This document shows, piece after piece, positions 15,150 to 23,344 of a DNA stretch of 32,693 nucleotides. The position numbers were made by a program, and so were the translations under genes. Location of the stretch: assembly GCA_947178195.1 (NCBI GenBank), contig CAMWXM010000004.1, forward strand, positions 1-32,693, in the 5' to 3' direction. The notes beneath the pieces are model-generated. The model ran no database searches. It was given only the letters and a program-made list of their open reading frames with translations, and was not told where the DNA came from. The DNA comes from an uncultured Ruminococcus sp. Its GTDB lineage: Bacteria; Bacillota; Clostridia; Oscillospirales; Ruminococcaceae. The stretch's first letter is position 1. Each line of letters opens with the position of its first letter.

Positions 15150-15899
15150 ATGATAAGCATAAAATCTTCTACTGATCTGGCTAAAATGCGTGAGGCCGGA
15201 TTGATCGCCGGCAGAGCATTGCAGCTTGCAGGCGAATCAATAAAACCAGGTATGACTACAAAGGCGCTGGATAAGATAATACATGATTATATTATGAGCT
15301 GCGGAGCAAAGCCGTCGTTTCTCAATTACGGCGGATTTCCGGCAAGCGCCTGCATCTCGATAAATAACGAGGTGATTCACGGTATTCCAAGCCATAAAAG
15401 AAGAATTGCCGAGGGAGATATAGTGAGCGTTGATGTGGGAGCTTTTTATAACGGCTTCCATGGAGACACATGCGCTACTTTTCCATGCGGTAAAATTTCT
15501 GAGGAAGCAAAACAGCTTCTTGAAGTTACAGAACAAAGTCTGTATGAGGGCATTGCGGCAGCTCAGGTCGGAGCAAGACTTGGCGATGTAAGCCATGCGG
15601 TTGAAGAATACTGCGCTTCGAGGGGATATGGAATCGTCAGAAATTACTGCGGACACGGCGTCGGACGAGAGCTTCATGAAGCACCTGAGGTTCCGAATTA
15701 CGGAAAACCGGGACACGGTCCGAGACTTGCAGCAGGTATGACTATCGCCATTGAGCCAATGATAAACGCTAAGGGCGATGGCGTAAAGGTTCTGAGGGAC
15801 GGTTGGACTGTTATTACGGCAAGCGGCTCTCTTTCAGCTCATTTTGAGCATACCGTTGCGATTACTTCAGATGGTCCTGTTTTATTAACAAAACCTTGA
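15150..15899 (+). CDS. map: Type I methionine aminopeptidase
   Basis: MetAP removes the N-terminal Met from nascent proteins. The product is 249 residues from ATG 15150, one base after the adk stop; upstream in-frame codons lie inside adk. The five metal ligands are visible in order: Asp in SVDVGAF, Asp in HGDTCATF, His in GHGVGRELHEAP, Glu in TIAIEPM and Glu in FEHTVAIT. It lacks an N-terminal zinc or SH3 extension, so it is the short catalytic form. The operon context with adk and infA is the usual Firmicute order. Confidence 0.96.
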   Translation: MISIKSSTDLAKMREAGLIAGRALQLAGESIKPGMTTKALDKIIHDYIMSCGAKPSFLNYGGFPASACISINNEVIHGIPSHKRRIAEGDIVSVDVGAFYNGFHGDTCATFPCGKISEEAKQLLEVTEQSLYEGIAAAQVGARLGDVSHAVEEYCASRGYGIVRNYCGHGVGRELHEAPEVPNYGKPGHGPRLAAGMTIAIEPMINAKGDGVKVLRDGWTVITASGSLSAHFEHTVAITSDGPVLLTKP

Positions 15900-15911
15900 T
15901 GGAGGTAAACC

Positions 15912-16151
15912 GTGAAAGCAGAAAAAGGCAGGGTAGTTATACCGACTGCCGGAAAAGAATGCGGAAGATTATTCGTTATAACAGAGGCTGATGAAAAATA
16001 TATTTTTATTGCGGACGGAAAAAAACGCAGACTGTCAGCTCCTAAACGAAAAAATCCGAAACATCTGATATTTACTGATGATATTGTCGGAATGAACAAT
16101 ATAACTGATAAGAAGCTTAGAATTGTACTCAGAAATATGAGTACACCGTAA
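15912..16151 (+). CDS. KOW-domain RNA-binding protein (L14e/L6e/L27e-like)
   Basis: This 79-residue protein belongs to the small KOW-type family often annotated as ribosomal L14E/L6E/L27E-like in Firmicutes. The N-terminal half (KGRVVIPTAGKECGRLFVIT, about residues 5-24) is the KOW-like beta segment; the rest is basic (KKRRLSAPKRKNPKH). Start is GTG 15912, with GGAGG 6 nt upstream. It always lies with translation genes, between map and infA here, which suggests a role in ribosome function or assembly, but no activity is established to my knowledge. Confidence 0.85.
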   Translation: MKAEKGRVVIPTAGKECGRLFVITEADEKYIFIADGKKRRLSAPKRKNPKHLIFTDDIVGMNNITDKKLRIVLRNMSTP

Positions 16152-16173
16152 CCGGAACGGGGAGGTATTAATT

Positions 16174-16392
16174 TTGTCTAAGGAAGATGTAATTGAATTA
16201 GATGGAGTCGTTGAGGAAGCTCTGCCTAATGCAATGTTCAGAGTAAAGCTGCCGAACGATCACATAATTCTTGCACATGTATCGGGAAAGCTGAGAATGA
16301 ACTATATCCGTATAGTTCCCGGCGATAAGGTGACGGTCGAAATGTCGCCTTATGACCTGACTAAGGGCAGAATCACTTGGAGAGCTAAATAA
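16174..16392 (+). CDS. infA: Translation initiation factor IF-1
   Basis: IF-1 occupies the 30S A site during initiation. The 72-residue product is the exact family length and begins SKEDVIELDGVVEEALPNAMFRVKL, an OB fold with the VSGKLRMNYIRIVPGDKVTVE strand pair. The start is TTG 16174, with GGGGAGG about 7-8 nt upstream, and there is no alternative ATG. It is followed by 65 nt of spacer and the short rpmJ gene. Confidence 0.96.
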   Translation: MSKEDVIELDGVVEEALPNAMFRVKLPNDHIILAHVSGKLRMNYIRIVPGDKVTVEMSPYDLTKGRITWRAK

Positions 16393-16457
16393 ATTGGCTC
16401 TGAAACCTGAGGCGTTGTGAAAATAATGCTTCTGTAATCAAAAAGGAGGTATTTTCA

Positions 16458-16571
16458 ATGAAAGTCAGACCTTCAGTTAAACCTATTTGCGAGAAATGCA
16501 AGGTTATTAAACGCAAGGGCAAAGTAATGGTAATTTGCGAAAATCCAAAGCATAAACAACGTCAGGGCTGA
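16458..16571 (+). CDS. rpmJ: 50S ribosomal protein L36, zinc form
   Basis: L36 is the smallest 50S protein. The 37-codon frame encodes [15 protein letters not shown] followed by [15 protein letters not shown], with the Cys-Cys-Cys-His zinc set of the C-plus form (CxxC near residues 11-14, Cys27 and His32). A strong AAAAGGAGGT site lies 8 nt before ATG 16458. It sits exactly where expected, between infA and rpsM. It is short enough to be missed by length-filtered gene calling. Confidence 0.97.
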
Positions 16572-16610
16572 TATGCCTGACATCTTATTTAACGGAGGTG
16601 CTATTAATTA

Positions 16611-16979
16611 ATGGCAAGAATTTCTGGTGTCGACCTGCCAAAGGATAAGAGAGTTGAGATTGGCTTAACTTATATTTATGGCATCGGTCGTCAGACTGCT
16701 GTGACGATCCTTAAAGAAACAGGTGTTAATCCTGATACAAGAGTTAAGGATCTGAGCGAAGGAGACGTAGCAAAACTGCGTGACTATATCGATAAAAATT
16801 GTAACGTTGAAGGCGACCTCAGAAGAGAAATCGCTTTGAACATCAAGAGACTTGTTGAAATCGGCTGCTACAGAGGCGTTCGTCATCGTAAGGGTCTTCC
16901 TGTAAGAGGACAGAGAACCAAGACAAACGCAAGAACCCGTAAGGGTCCTGTAAAGACAATTGCAAACAAGAAGAAGTAA
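16611..16979 (+). CDS. rpsM: 30S ribosomal protein S13
   Basis: S13 in the 30S head contacts P-site tRNA and the B1 bridges. The 122-residue product starts ARISGVDLPKDKRVEIGLTY, contains the helix-two-turn-helix core and ends with GQRTKTNARTRKGPVKTIANKKK, the basic tail that reaches the tRNAs. GGAGG lies 13 nt before ATG 16611, a slightly long spacing, but no closer start exists. Confidence 0.97.
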   Translation: MARISGVDLPKDKRVEIGLTYIYGIGRQTAVTILKETGVNPDTRVKDLSEGDVAKLRDYIDKNCNVEGDLRREIALNIKRLVEIGCYRGVRHRKGLPVRGQRTKTNARTRKGPVKTIANKKK

Positions 16980-16992
16980 GGAGGGCTGAACA

Positions 16993-17394
16993 TTGGCACA
17001 GCAAAAAGCTAAAAAGGTTGCTATCAGAAGACGCAGAGAGCGTAAAAATATTGAAAGCGGCGCTGTTCATATCCAGTCCACTTTTAATAACACAATCGTA
17101 ACTATTACCGACACTCAGGGTAATGCTATATCATGGGCAAGCGCAGGCGGACTGGGCTTCAGAGGCTCAAGAAAATCTACACCGTTTGCTGCTCAGACAG
17201 CTGCGGAAACAGCTGCAAAGGCTGCTATGGAGCATGGTCTCAAGAGCGTTGAGGTTTACGTTAAGGGTCCGGGCTCGGGAAGAGAAGCCGCTATCAGAGC
17301 TTTACAGACTGTAGGTCTTGAAGTTAAAATGATCAAAGACGTGACCCCTATCCCACATAACGGATGCCGTCCTCCAACCAGAAGCCGTGTTTAA
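16993..17394 (+). CDS. rpsK: 30S ribosomal protein S11
   Basis: S11 lies in the 30S platform near the E site. The 133-residue product has a basic N-terminus, the IQSTFNNTIVTITDTQGN core (about residues 27-44), GLGFRGSRKSTPFAAQ and the C-terminal IPHNGCRPPTRSRV signature. The start is TTG 16993 after GGAGGG, with no ATG nearby. It lies 13 nt after rpsM. Confidence 0.96.
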   Translation: MAQQKAKKVAIRRRRERKNIESGAVHIQSTFNNTIVTITDTQGNAISWASAGGLGFRGSRKSTPFAAQTAAETAAKAAMEHGLKSVEVYVKGPGSGREAAIRALQTVGLEVKMIKDVTPIPHNGCRPPTRSRV

Positions 17395-17415
17395 TTTACA
17401 GGAGGTGTAAATAAG

Positions 17416-18012
17416 TTGGCTATTAACAGAGAACCTATTCTCAAAAGATGCAGATATTTGGGAATCAGCCCGGCAGTTATGGGAATTTCCAAAACAAGCA
17501 ATCGTAACCCGAACGCAAACAAGAGAAAGAAAGTTTCAGAATACGGAATGCAGCTTAAGGAAAAACAAAAGCTTAAATTCATTTATGGTGTTCTGGAGAC
17601 ACCTTTCCGTCACTATTTTGAAATTGCTGAAAAAATGGAAGGTAAAGCAGGTGAAAATCTGCTGACTATCCTTGAATCCCGTCTTGATAACGTTGTTTTC
17701 AGAATGGGTATGGCGCTTACAAGAAGAGAATCAAGACAGCTTGTTTCTCATGGTCATTTTAAAGTAAATGGTCAGAAGGTCAATATTCCGTCTTACAGAG
17801 TAAAGGTCGGCGATGTGATCGAGCTTTGTGAAAACAGCAAGAAAAGCGATAAGTTCAAGGAAGTTGCTGAGGCAACAAAAGGCAGAGTAGTTCCGCTCTG
17901 GCTCGAGGCTAACAGAGATGCAGCGACTGCAAAGATCGTACGTATGCCTGTTAAGAGCGATCTTGATTATGAAGTTGAAGAAACATTCATCGTCGAATTG
18001 TACTCTAAATAA
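17416..18012 (+). CDS. rpsD: 30S ribosomal protein S4
   Basis: S4 nucleates 30S assembly and helps proofreading. The 198-residue product starts at TTG 17416, with AGGAGG about 10 nt upstream, and has an S4 RNA-binding domain (about residues 93-150, RLDNVVFRMGMALTRRESRQLVSHGH). The N-terminus lacks the Cys cluster of the zinc form (KRCRYLGISPAVMG has one Cys only), so it is a C-minus S4. Its presence inside the alpha cluster fits Clostridia; in Bacillus rpsD is elsewhere. Confidence 0.96.
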   Translation: MAINREPILKRCRYLGISPAVMGISKTSNRNPNANKRKKVSEYGMQLKEKQKLKFIYGVLETPFRHYFEIAEKMEGKAGENLLTILESRLDNVVFRMGMALTRRESRQLVSHGHFKVNGQKVNIPSYRVKVGDVIELCENSKKSDKFKEVAEATKGRVVPLWLEANRDAATAKIVRMPVKSDLDYEVEETFIVELYSK

Positions 18013-18092
18013 TAATTTGAATTTTCATTTAATTATTATCAGCCTGTTGATATATACAGATATAAAAGTGATTGCAAAATAGGAGGGTTCTT

Positions 18093-19052
18093 ATGCTTGA
18101 AAAAATCGTAAAGCCGGAAATTGATGTCGTAGAGCTAAGAAGCGATGGTAAATACGGAAAATTCGTGTTGTCTCCGCTTGAGCGAGGTTACGGTATCACA
18201 TTAGGTAACAGTCTGAGACGAGTATTACTCTCCTCACTGCCCGGAATGGCGGTTAATTCAGTAAAAATTGACGGTGTGCATCATGAATTGTCAACAATTC
18301 CCGGTGTAAAAGAGGATGTTACAGAAATCATCCTTGCAATTAAGGGACTTACCGCAAAAATCTGCGGCGAAGGACCTAAGACCGTTTACATTGAAGCTGA
18401 AGGCGAATGCGAAGTTACTGCCGGTGACATTAAAACAGATTCAGAGGTCAGTATTCTTGATCCCGGAATGCATATAGCAACACTCGGCAAAGGAGCAAAG
18501 CTTTACATGGAAATTACAATTGACCGTGGAAGAGGCTATGTTTCCGCTGAACGCAACAAACAGCAGATGGGCGGCAATATGCCTATTGACGTTATTGCTG
18601 TTGACAGTATCTATACTCCTGTTTTGAAGGTAAACTACAAGGTCGAAGACACTCGTCTCGGTCAGGTAACTGATTTTGACAAGCTTACTATTGAGGTATG
18701 GACAGACGGAACTATCTCTGCAAAGGAAGCTTTGTCACAGGCAGCCAATCTCCTCAACGAGCATCTGAAGTTATTTATTGACCTTTCGGAAGAGTCAATC
18801 ATAACAGAAGTTTTAGTCGAACAGACAGATAAGGGTAAGGAAAAGATCCTTGAGATGACCATTGAGGAACTTGACTTATCAGTACGTTCATTCAACTGCT
18901 TGAAACGTGCTGGGATAAATACCGTTGACGACTTGATCAACAAGTCTGAAGAAGAAATGATGAAGGTCAGAAACCTTGGTAAAAAATCCTTTGATGAGGT
19001 CAAAGAAAAGCTTCAATCACTTGGTTTTGATCTGAGTTCAGAAGAGGAATAA
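18093..19052 (+). CDS. rpoA: DNA-directed RNA polymerase subunit alpha
   Basis: The alpha subunit dimerises to nucleate RNA polymerase and binds UP elements. The product is 319 residues from ATG 18093, with AGGAGG 6 nt upstream; a longer frame from 18072 lacks a ribosome binding site. The N-terminal domain includes LSPLERGYGITLGNSLRRVLLSSLPG (about residues 22-47). A linker is followed by the C-terminal helix-hairpin-helix domain from about 250 (LDLSVRSFNCLKRAGINTVDDL), which keeps the DNA-contacting Arg. The C-terminal tail is acidic. An 80-nt AT-rich spacer separates it from rpsD, in which I see no convincing promoter. Confidence 0.97.
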   Translation: MLEKIVKPEIDVVELRSDGKYGKFVLSPLERGYGITLGNSLRRVLLSSLPGMAVNSVKIDGVHHELSTIPGVKEDVTEIILAIKGLTAKICGEGPKTVYIEAEGECEVTAGDIKTDSEVSILDPGMHIATLGKGAKLYMEITIDRGRGYVSAERNKQQMGGNMPIDVIAVDSIYTPVLKVNYKVEDTRLGQVTDFDKLTIEVWTDGTISAKEALSQAANLLNEHLKLFIDLSEESIITEVLVEQTDKGKEKILEMTIEELDLSVRSFNCLKRAGINTVDDLINKSEEEMMKVRNLGKKSFDEVKEKLQSLGFDLSSEEE

Positions 19053-19104
19053 AACTACAGAAGATCAATGGGTCTTTCTGTGATTTGTAAAGGAGTGAAT
19101 AACG

Positions 19105-19446
19105 ATGCCAGGTACAAGAAAGCTTGGAAGAACAACTGACCATAGAAGGGCAATGCTCAGAGCAATGGTAACATATCTGCTTGAAAAGGGTCAGATCGAA
19201 ACAACTGTAACAAGAGCAAAGGAAGTAAGAGCTGTTGCAGAAAAAATGATCACGATCGCTAAGAAAAACGACCTGCATTCCAGACGTCAGGTACTTTCAT
19301 ATGTTACTAAGGAAGACGTTGCTAAAAAGTTGTTTGATGAAATCTCACCAAAATATGCTGAAAGAAACGGCGGATATACGAGAATTATTAAAATCGGTCC
19401 TCGTAGAGGCGACGCAGCAGAAATGGCAATTATTCAGTTAGTTTGA
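19105..19446 (+). CDS. rplQ: 50S ribosomal protein L17
   Basis: L17 lies near the tunnel exit on the 50S back. The 113-residue product shows the invariant KLGRTTDHRRAMLRAMVTYL start and the C-terminal NGGYTRIIKIGPRRGDAAEMAIIQLV signature. It is the last gene of the operon; a strong terminator begins 16 nt after the stop codon. AAAGGAGTG precedes ATG 19105. Confidence 0.97.
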   Translation: MPGTRKLGRTTDHRRAMLRAMVTYLLEKGQIETTVTRAKEVRAVAEKMITIAKKNDLHSRRQVLSYVTKEDVAKKLFDEISPKYAERNGGYTRIIKIGPRRGDAAEMAIIQLV

Positions 19447-19461
19447 TTTTATAAATAAAAT

Positions 19462-19493
19462 AAAAACCGGCTTTTTTAAGAGCCGGTTTTTTT
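19462..19493 (+). terminator. Terminator of the S10-spc-alpha operon
   Basis: AAAAACCGGCT (19462-19472) pairs with AGCCGGTTTTT (19481-19491), and the T-tract continues to 19493. It is a near-symmetric 11-bp stem that could also act on transcripts from the other side. Confidence 0.93.
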
Positions 19494-19585
19494 GTATGCC
19501 TATTTCTTAAAAAAAATTAGTGAAATGATACGAAAAATATGACAAATATACAAAAATTTTGATGCAAATATGTTGAAAATGCTAC

Positions 19586-19614
19586 TTGTAATTTCTGCTA
19601 AAATGTAATATAAT
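19586..19614 (+). promoter_or_regulatory. Promoter of the pectate lyase gene
   Basis: TTGTAA at 19586-19591, a 17-bp spacer and TATAAT at 19609-19614. The expected start, near 19621, coincides with the first base of a GGACA/TGTCC hairpin. Confidence 0.65.
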
Positions 19615-19620
19615 GAGAGT

Positions 19621-19715
19621 GGACAGTTATATTGTTTTGTCCGGGGTTAAGTCAACGCCGCACAATATCTTTGCGGTATTAACTGATAAAAGAAATATAA
19701 GAGAGGTAATTTATC
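19621..19715 (+). promoter_or_regulatory. Structured 5' leader of the pectate lyase mRNA
   Basis: The 95-nt leader begins with a hairpin, GGACA 19621-19625 with TGTCC 19638-19642, followed by a two-part stem: GTTAA 19646-19650 with TTAAC 19679-19683 enclosing CCGCA 19658-19662 with TGCGG 19672-19676. No T-tract follows, so it is not a terminator. A role in mRNA stability or translation is an inference; I do not recognise a known riboswitch. Confidence 0.45.
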
Positions 19716-22700
19716 ATGAAGCTTAAAAAAATTGTTACCAGTATTGTCGCAGCAGCGATGATGGTGACAGCTGCAACCGTGAACAGCGGCTATTTCTCAT
19801 TTGTAAAAACGCCGGACGCAGTATACGCTGCTCCTCAGCAGTCGACTATGTACGAGTCGTTTAGTCTGGTCTGGAAGCCTGTAAGCGGTGCGGAAGGATA
19901 TAACGTATATGTAAAGCCAGACGGCGGAAGCTATAAGCAAATCGACTCGATGCTTATAAGGCAGTACAGCGACGGCTATTTCCATGCGGACGCTGTGGGA
20001 CTTAAAGCAGGTTCATACACTATGAAAGTGGTTCCGGTAATCGGCGGCAAGGAGGATTCATCAAAGGCTTGGGAAACTCCGGGCGTGGTAAGCGCTTACG
20101 ACAGAACAGGCTTCGGCTGGGTAAACGGCACTTCTTCAGGCGCATATAATGAGGACGGTACGTTAAAGGATAACGCTCGTGTGATTTATATTACGGAGGA
20201 TACAAAGAATACCGTTACTCTTGAAGTTACGACCAGCTCAAAGGGTGCGACTACAGTGGGTACGGGTCTCCAGGAAATCTTTAATCTTTACAAAAAAGGC
20301 TATGAAACAAGACCGCTTGCAGTAAGAATTGTTGGTCAGGTGACAGATCCGGAAACTCTTGATAAGGGAGATATGACTATTGACGGCGGTGGAAAATTAA
20401 CCTGCGGTGTTACAATCGAAGGTATCGGACACGACGCTACAATAAACGGCTTTGGTTTAAGATTGAAAAATATTAAAAACTGCGAAATCAGAAATCTCGG
20501 CTTTATGCTGGTAGACAGCAATGAAGGAGATAACGTTACCTTGCAGCAGGGTAACGATCATATCTGGGTCCACAACTGCGATTTCTTCTACGGCAAGGCA
20601 GGAAGCGATAAAGATCAGGCTAAGGGCGATGGCGCTCTGGACTGTAAACTTTCTACATATGTAACCTTCTCCTACAACCATTTCTGGGACAGCGGAAAGT
20701 GCAATCTTTTAGGTTTAAGCGAAAATACAACAGACGATCTTTATGTTACCTATCATCACAACTGGTATGACCATTCCGATTCCAGACATCCTCGTGTAAG
20801 ATTTTATTCAGCTCATGTTTATAATAACTATTATGATGGAAACGCTAAATACGGAATTGGAGCAACATTGGGCTCGTCAATTTTCGCTGAAAACAACTAT
20901 TTCAGAAATTGTAAATATCCAATGCTCATATCTATGCAGGGTTCGGATACGGTTGCAGGAGGCATTTTCTCAGGCGAAGACGGCGGCATTATAAAAGCTT
21001 ATGGCAACTATATGACAGGTCAGAAGGCTTTCGTACCTTACAGCGAGAATAATACGGAATTTGACGCTTATGTTGCTTCTTCAAAGTCTGAAAAAGTTTC
21101 CGCAACGGTAAAATCTAAACAGGGATCTAATACATACAACAACTTTGATACAAATACTTCCGTAATGTATAACTGGACTGCCGATCCGGCAGAAAAAGTA
21201 CCGGAAATAGTTATGGCAGGCGCAGGACGTGCCGGCGGTGGAGATTTCAGCTTCACTTTCGATAACTCAAAGGACGATGAGGATTACAGTGTAAATCAGG
21301 CATTGATGACTTCTCTCCTCAACTATAAATCTTCTGTTATCGCTATCGGAAGCGGATTTAAATCAAATGTTGAACCTGTTACCACTACAGCAAAAGCAAC
21401 AACTCAGGCTACTACAAAAGCAACAACCAATGCAACAACAAAATCTACTAACGCAACAGCAAAGACAACACAGGCTACTACTAAATCTACAAATATAACC
21501 ATTCCTCCTGTTTCAGGGAAAATAATTTACTGTTCTCCACAGGGAAAAGTTTCTGCGGCTGGTACTCAGAATGATCCTATGGACGTACTTACGGCTATTT
21601 CAAAGGTTGAAGCTGGCGGTATGATTTATCTTCTTGACGGAACATATAAATTCGATAAAACAATTGTAATAGATAATAAAAACAACGGTTCTGCCGGTAA
21701 ATATAAGACTATGATGGCTTACCCTGGAGCAGACGTTGTATGGGATTTCTCAGCATTGGCTGTAGATGGCAACAACAGAGGGCTTGTTCTGGACGGCAGC
21801 TACTGGCATATCAAAGGCTTTGAAATAACAAAAGCAGGCGATAATGGTTTACTCTTATCTGGTAATAATAACCGTATTGAATTAATGGAATTCACAGATA
21901 ATCAGGATACAGGTTTACAAATTTCACGTTACAGAACAGATGCGGCAACTATTGACCAGTGGCCTTCAAACAACCTGGTTCTCAACTGTACATCAAAGAA
22001 TAACTGCGATGACAAAACTATGGAAAATGCGGACGGCTTTGCTGCAAAGCTTACCTGCGGCGAGGGCAACGTTTTTGACGGCTGTATGGCATACAACAAC
22101 TCGGACGATGGTTGGGATTTGTTTGCAAAAACCGACACAGGTCCTATCGGTGTTGTAACACTCCGCAATTGTGTAGCATTCAGAAACGGTTATACCGAAT
22201 TCGGCGAAGGCTTTGGCGATTGCGATGGAAACGGATTTAAGCTTGGCGGCAGCGGCGTTGGTACTGCTCATGTTGTAGAAAACTGTCTTGCATTTGAAAA
22301 CTTAAACTGCGGTTTCACAGACAATAATAACCCGAAGCTTGGCAGTCTTACAAATTGTACTGCATATAACAACGGTATGGGCGGCAAAGGAAAGCCTAAC
22401 TTCTCATGCTATCGCTGTACAGACGATGGCTGCGATTTCAAGAATGTTCTTACATACATAAATGAAGACAGACTTATATCTTCATTTGCGCGTGGTGAGG
22501 CAACACCTAAGAAATCCAATGATAAGTTTGTAGGTACTATTGAAAACTCTCTTTACTATAATTCCAAATATTACAATGTAAAAAACAAAACAAATATTGA
22601 AAACGGCGGAAAAATCGGCGATGTTGTAACTCCTGACGACGATATGTTTGTAAGCCTTTATGTTCCAGCATACAGTGGACCAATTACAGGTGATCCGGTA

Positions 22701-23015
22701 GAGTTTGTACCATTTGATTTCCATACTGAATGGAGAAATGCCGACGGCTCTGTTAACACTCACGGTTTCTGCGAAGTTAAGGACACAAGCGAATTTGCAG
22801 GTCTTGGTGCAAAGTTTGAGGCTCAGACTGTAAAGCCAGATTTAAAGGGTGATCTGGATAAGGACGGCGATGTTGATGTTACCGATCTGGTTTTAATTCA
22901 GAAATTCCTCGTTAAGTACTCGACTATTGTAACTCCGGCATATGATGTTAATGAGGACGGAAAAATCAATGTTTTCGATTTCATTACATTAAAGCGCATT
23001 ATACTTGCTAAGTAA
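19716..23015 (+). CDS. Secreted PL1-PL9 pectate lyase with dockerin
   Basis: A 1099-residue modular enzyme for pectin breakdown. Order: signal peptide (about 1-39), a small fibronectin-III-like region (about 48-120), a PL1 pectate lyase domain (about 125-550) with DGALD at 305-309 and the RHPRVR segment at 357-362, a Thr/Ala/Lys-rich linker (about 553-598), a PL9 domain (about 600-1038) and a type I-like dockerin (about 1041-1099) with two calcium-loop repeats (DLDKDGDVDVTD and DVNEDGKINVFD). In PL9, Asp773, Asp797, Asp798 and Asp801 match the calcium ligands of characterised PL9 enzymes by spacing, and Lys842 in GNGFKLGG is the likely base. The dockerin implies docking onto a cohesin scaffold. 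It is a single-gene unit with its own promoter and terminator. Confidence 0.93.
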   Translation: MKLKKIVTSIVAAAMMVTAATVNSGYFSFVKTPDAVYAAPQQSTMYESFSLVWKPVSGAEGYNVYVKPDGGSYKQIDSMLIRQYSDGYFHADAVGLKAGSYTMKVVPVIGGKEDSSKAWETPGVVSAYDRTGFGWVNGTSSGAYNEDGTLKDNARVIYITEDTKNTVTLEVTTSSKGATTVGTGLQEIFNLYKKGYETRPLAVRIVGQVTDPETLDKGDMTIDGGGKLTCGVTIEGIGHDATINGFGLRLKNIKNCEIRNLGFMLVDSNEGDNVTLQQGNDHIWVHNCDFFYGKAGSDKDQAKGDGALDCKLSTYVTFSYNHFWDSGKCNLLGLSENTTDDLYVTYHHNWYDHSDSRHPRVRFYSAHVYNNYYDGNAKYGIGATLGSSIFAENNYFRNCKYPMLISMQGSDTVAGGIFSGEDGGIIKAYGNYMTGQKAFVPYSENNTEFDAYVASSKSEKVSATVKSKQGSNTYNNFDTNTSVMYNWTADPAEKVPEIVMAGAGRAGGGDFSFTFDNSKDDEDYSVNQALMTSLLNYKSSVIAIGSGFKSNVEPVTTTAKATTQATTKATTNATTKSTNATAKTTQATTKSTNITIPPVSGKIIYCSPQGKVSAAGTQNDPMDVLTAISKVEAGGMIYLLDGTYKFDKTIVIDNKNNGSAGKYKTMMAYPGADVVWDFSALAVDGNNRGLVLDGSYWHIKGFEITKAGDNGLLLSGNNNRIELMEFTDNQDTGLQISRYRTDAATIDQWPSNNLVLNCTSKNNCDDKTMENADGFAAKLTCGEGNVFDGCMAYNNSDDGWDLFAKTDTGPIGVVTLRNCVAFRNGYTEFGEGFGDCDGNGFKLGGSGVGTAHVVENCLAFENLNCGFTDNNNPKLGSLTNCTAYNNGMGGKGKPNFSCYRCTDDGCDFKNVLTYINEDRLISSFARGEATPKKSNDKFVGTIENSLYYNSKYYNVKNKTNIENGGKIGDVVTPDDDMFVSLYVPAYSGPITGDPVEFVPFDFHTEWRNADGSVNTHGFCEVKDTSEFAGLGAKFEAQTVKPDLKGDLDKDGDVDVTDLVLIQKFLVKYSTIVTPAYDVNEDGKINVFDFITLKRIILAK

Positions 23016-23045
23016 TTTAGAAACACGAATAATTCTGACAGATTT

Positions 23046-23083
23046 AACTGCCGGTTACTAATAAAAAGTGACCGGCAGTTTTT
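23046..23083 (+). terminator. Terminator after the pectate lyase gene
   Basis: AACTGCCGGTTAC (23046-23058) pairs with GTGACCGGCAGTT (23068-23080), with one G-U pair, followed by T 23079-23083. Confidence 0.9.
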
Positions 23084-23103
23084 GACTTGAAAACAAAATA
23101 GAC

Positions 23104-23132
23104 TTTACACCTTACAAAATTCCTGTTATAAT
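23104..23132 (+). promoter_or_regulatory. Extended -10 promoter of the small orphan gene
   Basis: TTTACA 23104-23109, a 17-bp spacer and TATAAT 23127-23132 preceded by TG (TGTTATAAT). A second TATAAT overlaps at 23132-23137. The leader is only about 18-20 nt and carries AAAGGAGG. Confidence 0.7.
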
Positions 23133-23156
23133 ATAATCAGGAAAGGAGGTTTAGAA

Positions 23157-23339
23157 ATGGGTGATACGGATAAACAGTTTGTTGCCAGGCTGATCGAAGA
23201 TTATTATTACAATATAGAACTGCGTAAGCTGGCTGAAAAGGAAAATGCAACGGAAACAGTAAAAGCAATTAACCGAAAGCTTAAAATCATAAAATTGCAA
23301 CTGCAGCCGCTTGAGCTTCCCGAAGAAAACGATGATTGA
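23157..23339 (+). CDS. Small charged helical protein of unknown function
   Basis: I do not recognise this 60-residue protein. It is rich in Lys, Glu and Leu, has no signal peptide, membrane segment or Cys, and is likely alpha-helical, with an acidic C-terminus (LPEENDD). Gene status is well supported by a strong promoter, AAAGGAGG (23142-23149) 7 nt before ATG 23157, and a terminator directly after the stop. It is an isolated transcription unit between the pectate lyase and murT, flanked by a 12-bp inverted repeat. A regulatory or protein-binding role is possible but nothing in the sequence says which. Confidence 0.75.
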   Translation: MGDTDKQFVARLIEDYYYNIELRKLAEKENATETVKAINRKLKIIKLQLQPLELPEENDD

Positions 23340-23344
23340 GCAAG

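Noticed and set aside
18013..18092. Possible internal promoter or S4-type leader before rpoA
   Set aside because: The 80-nt AT-rich spacer has no properly spaced -35/-10 pair and no clear structured fold.
19621..19715. Known riboswitch in the pectate lyase leader
   Set aside because: The stems do not match any metabolite-sensing class that I can recognise, and no terminator or sequestered binding site is seen.
21378..21500. Tandem ACA/GCA-rich DNA repeat
   Set aside because: It is the coding sequence of the Thr/Ala linker between the two lyase domains, not a CRISPR or mobile repeat.
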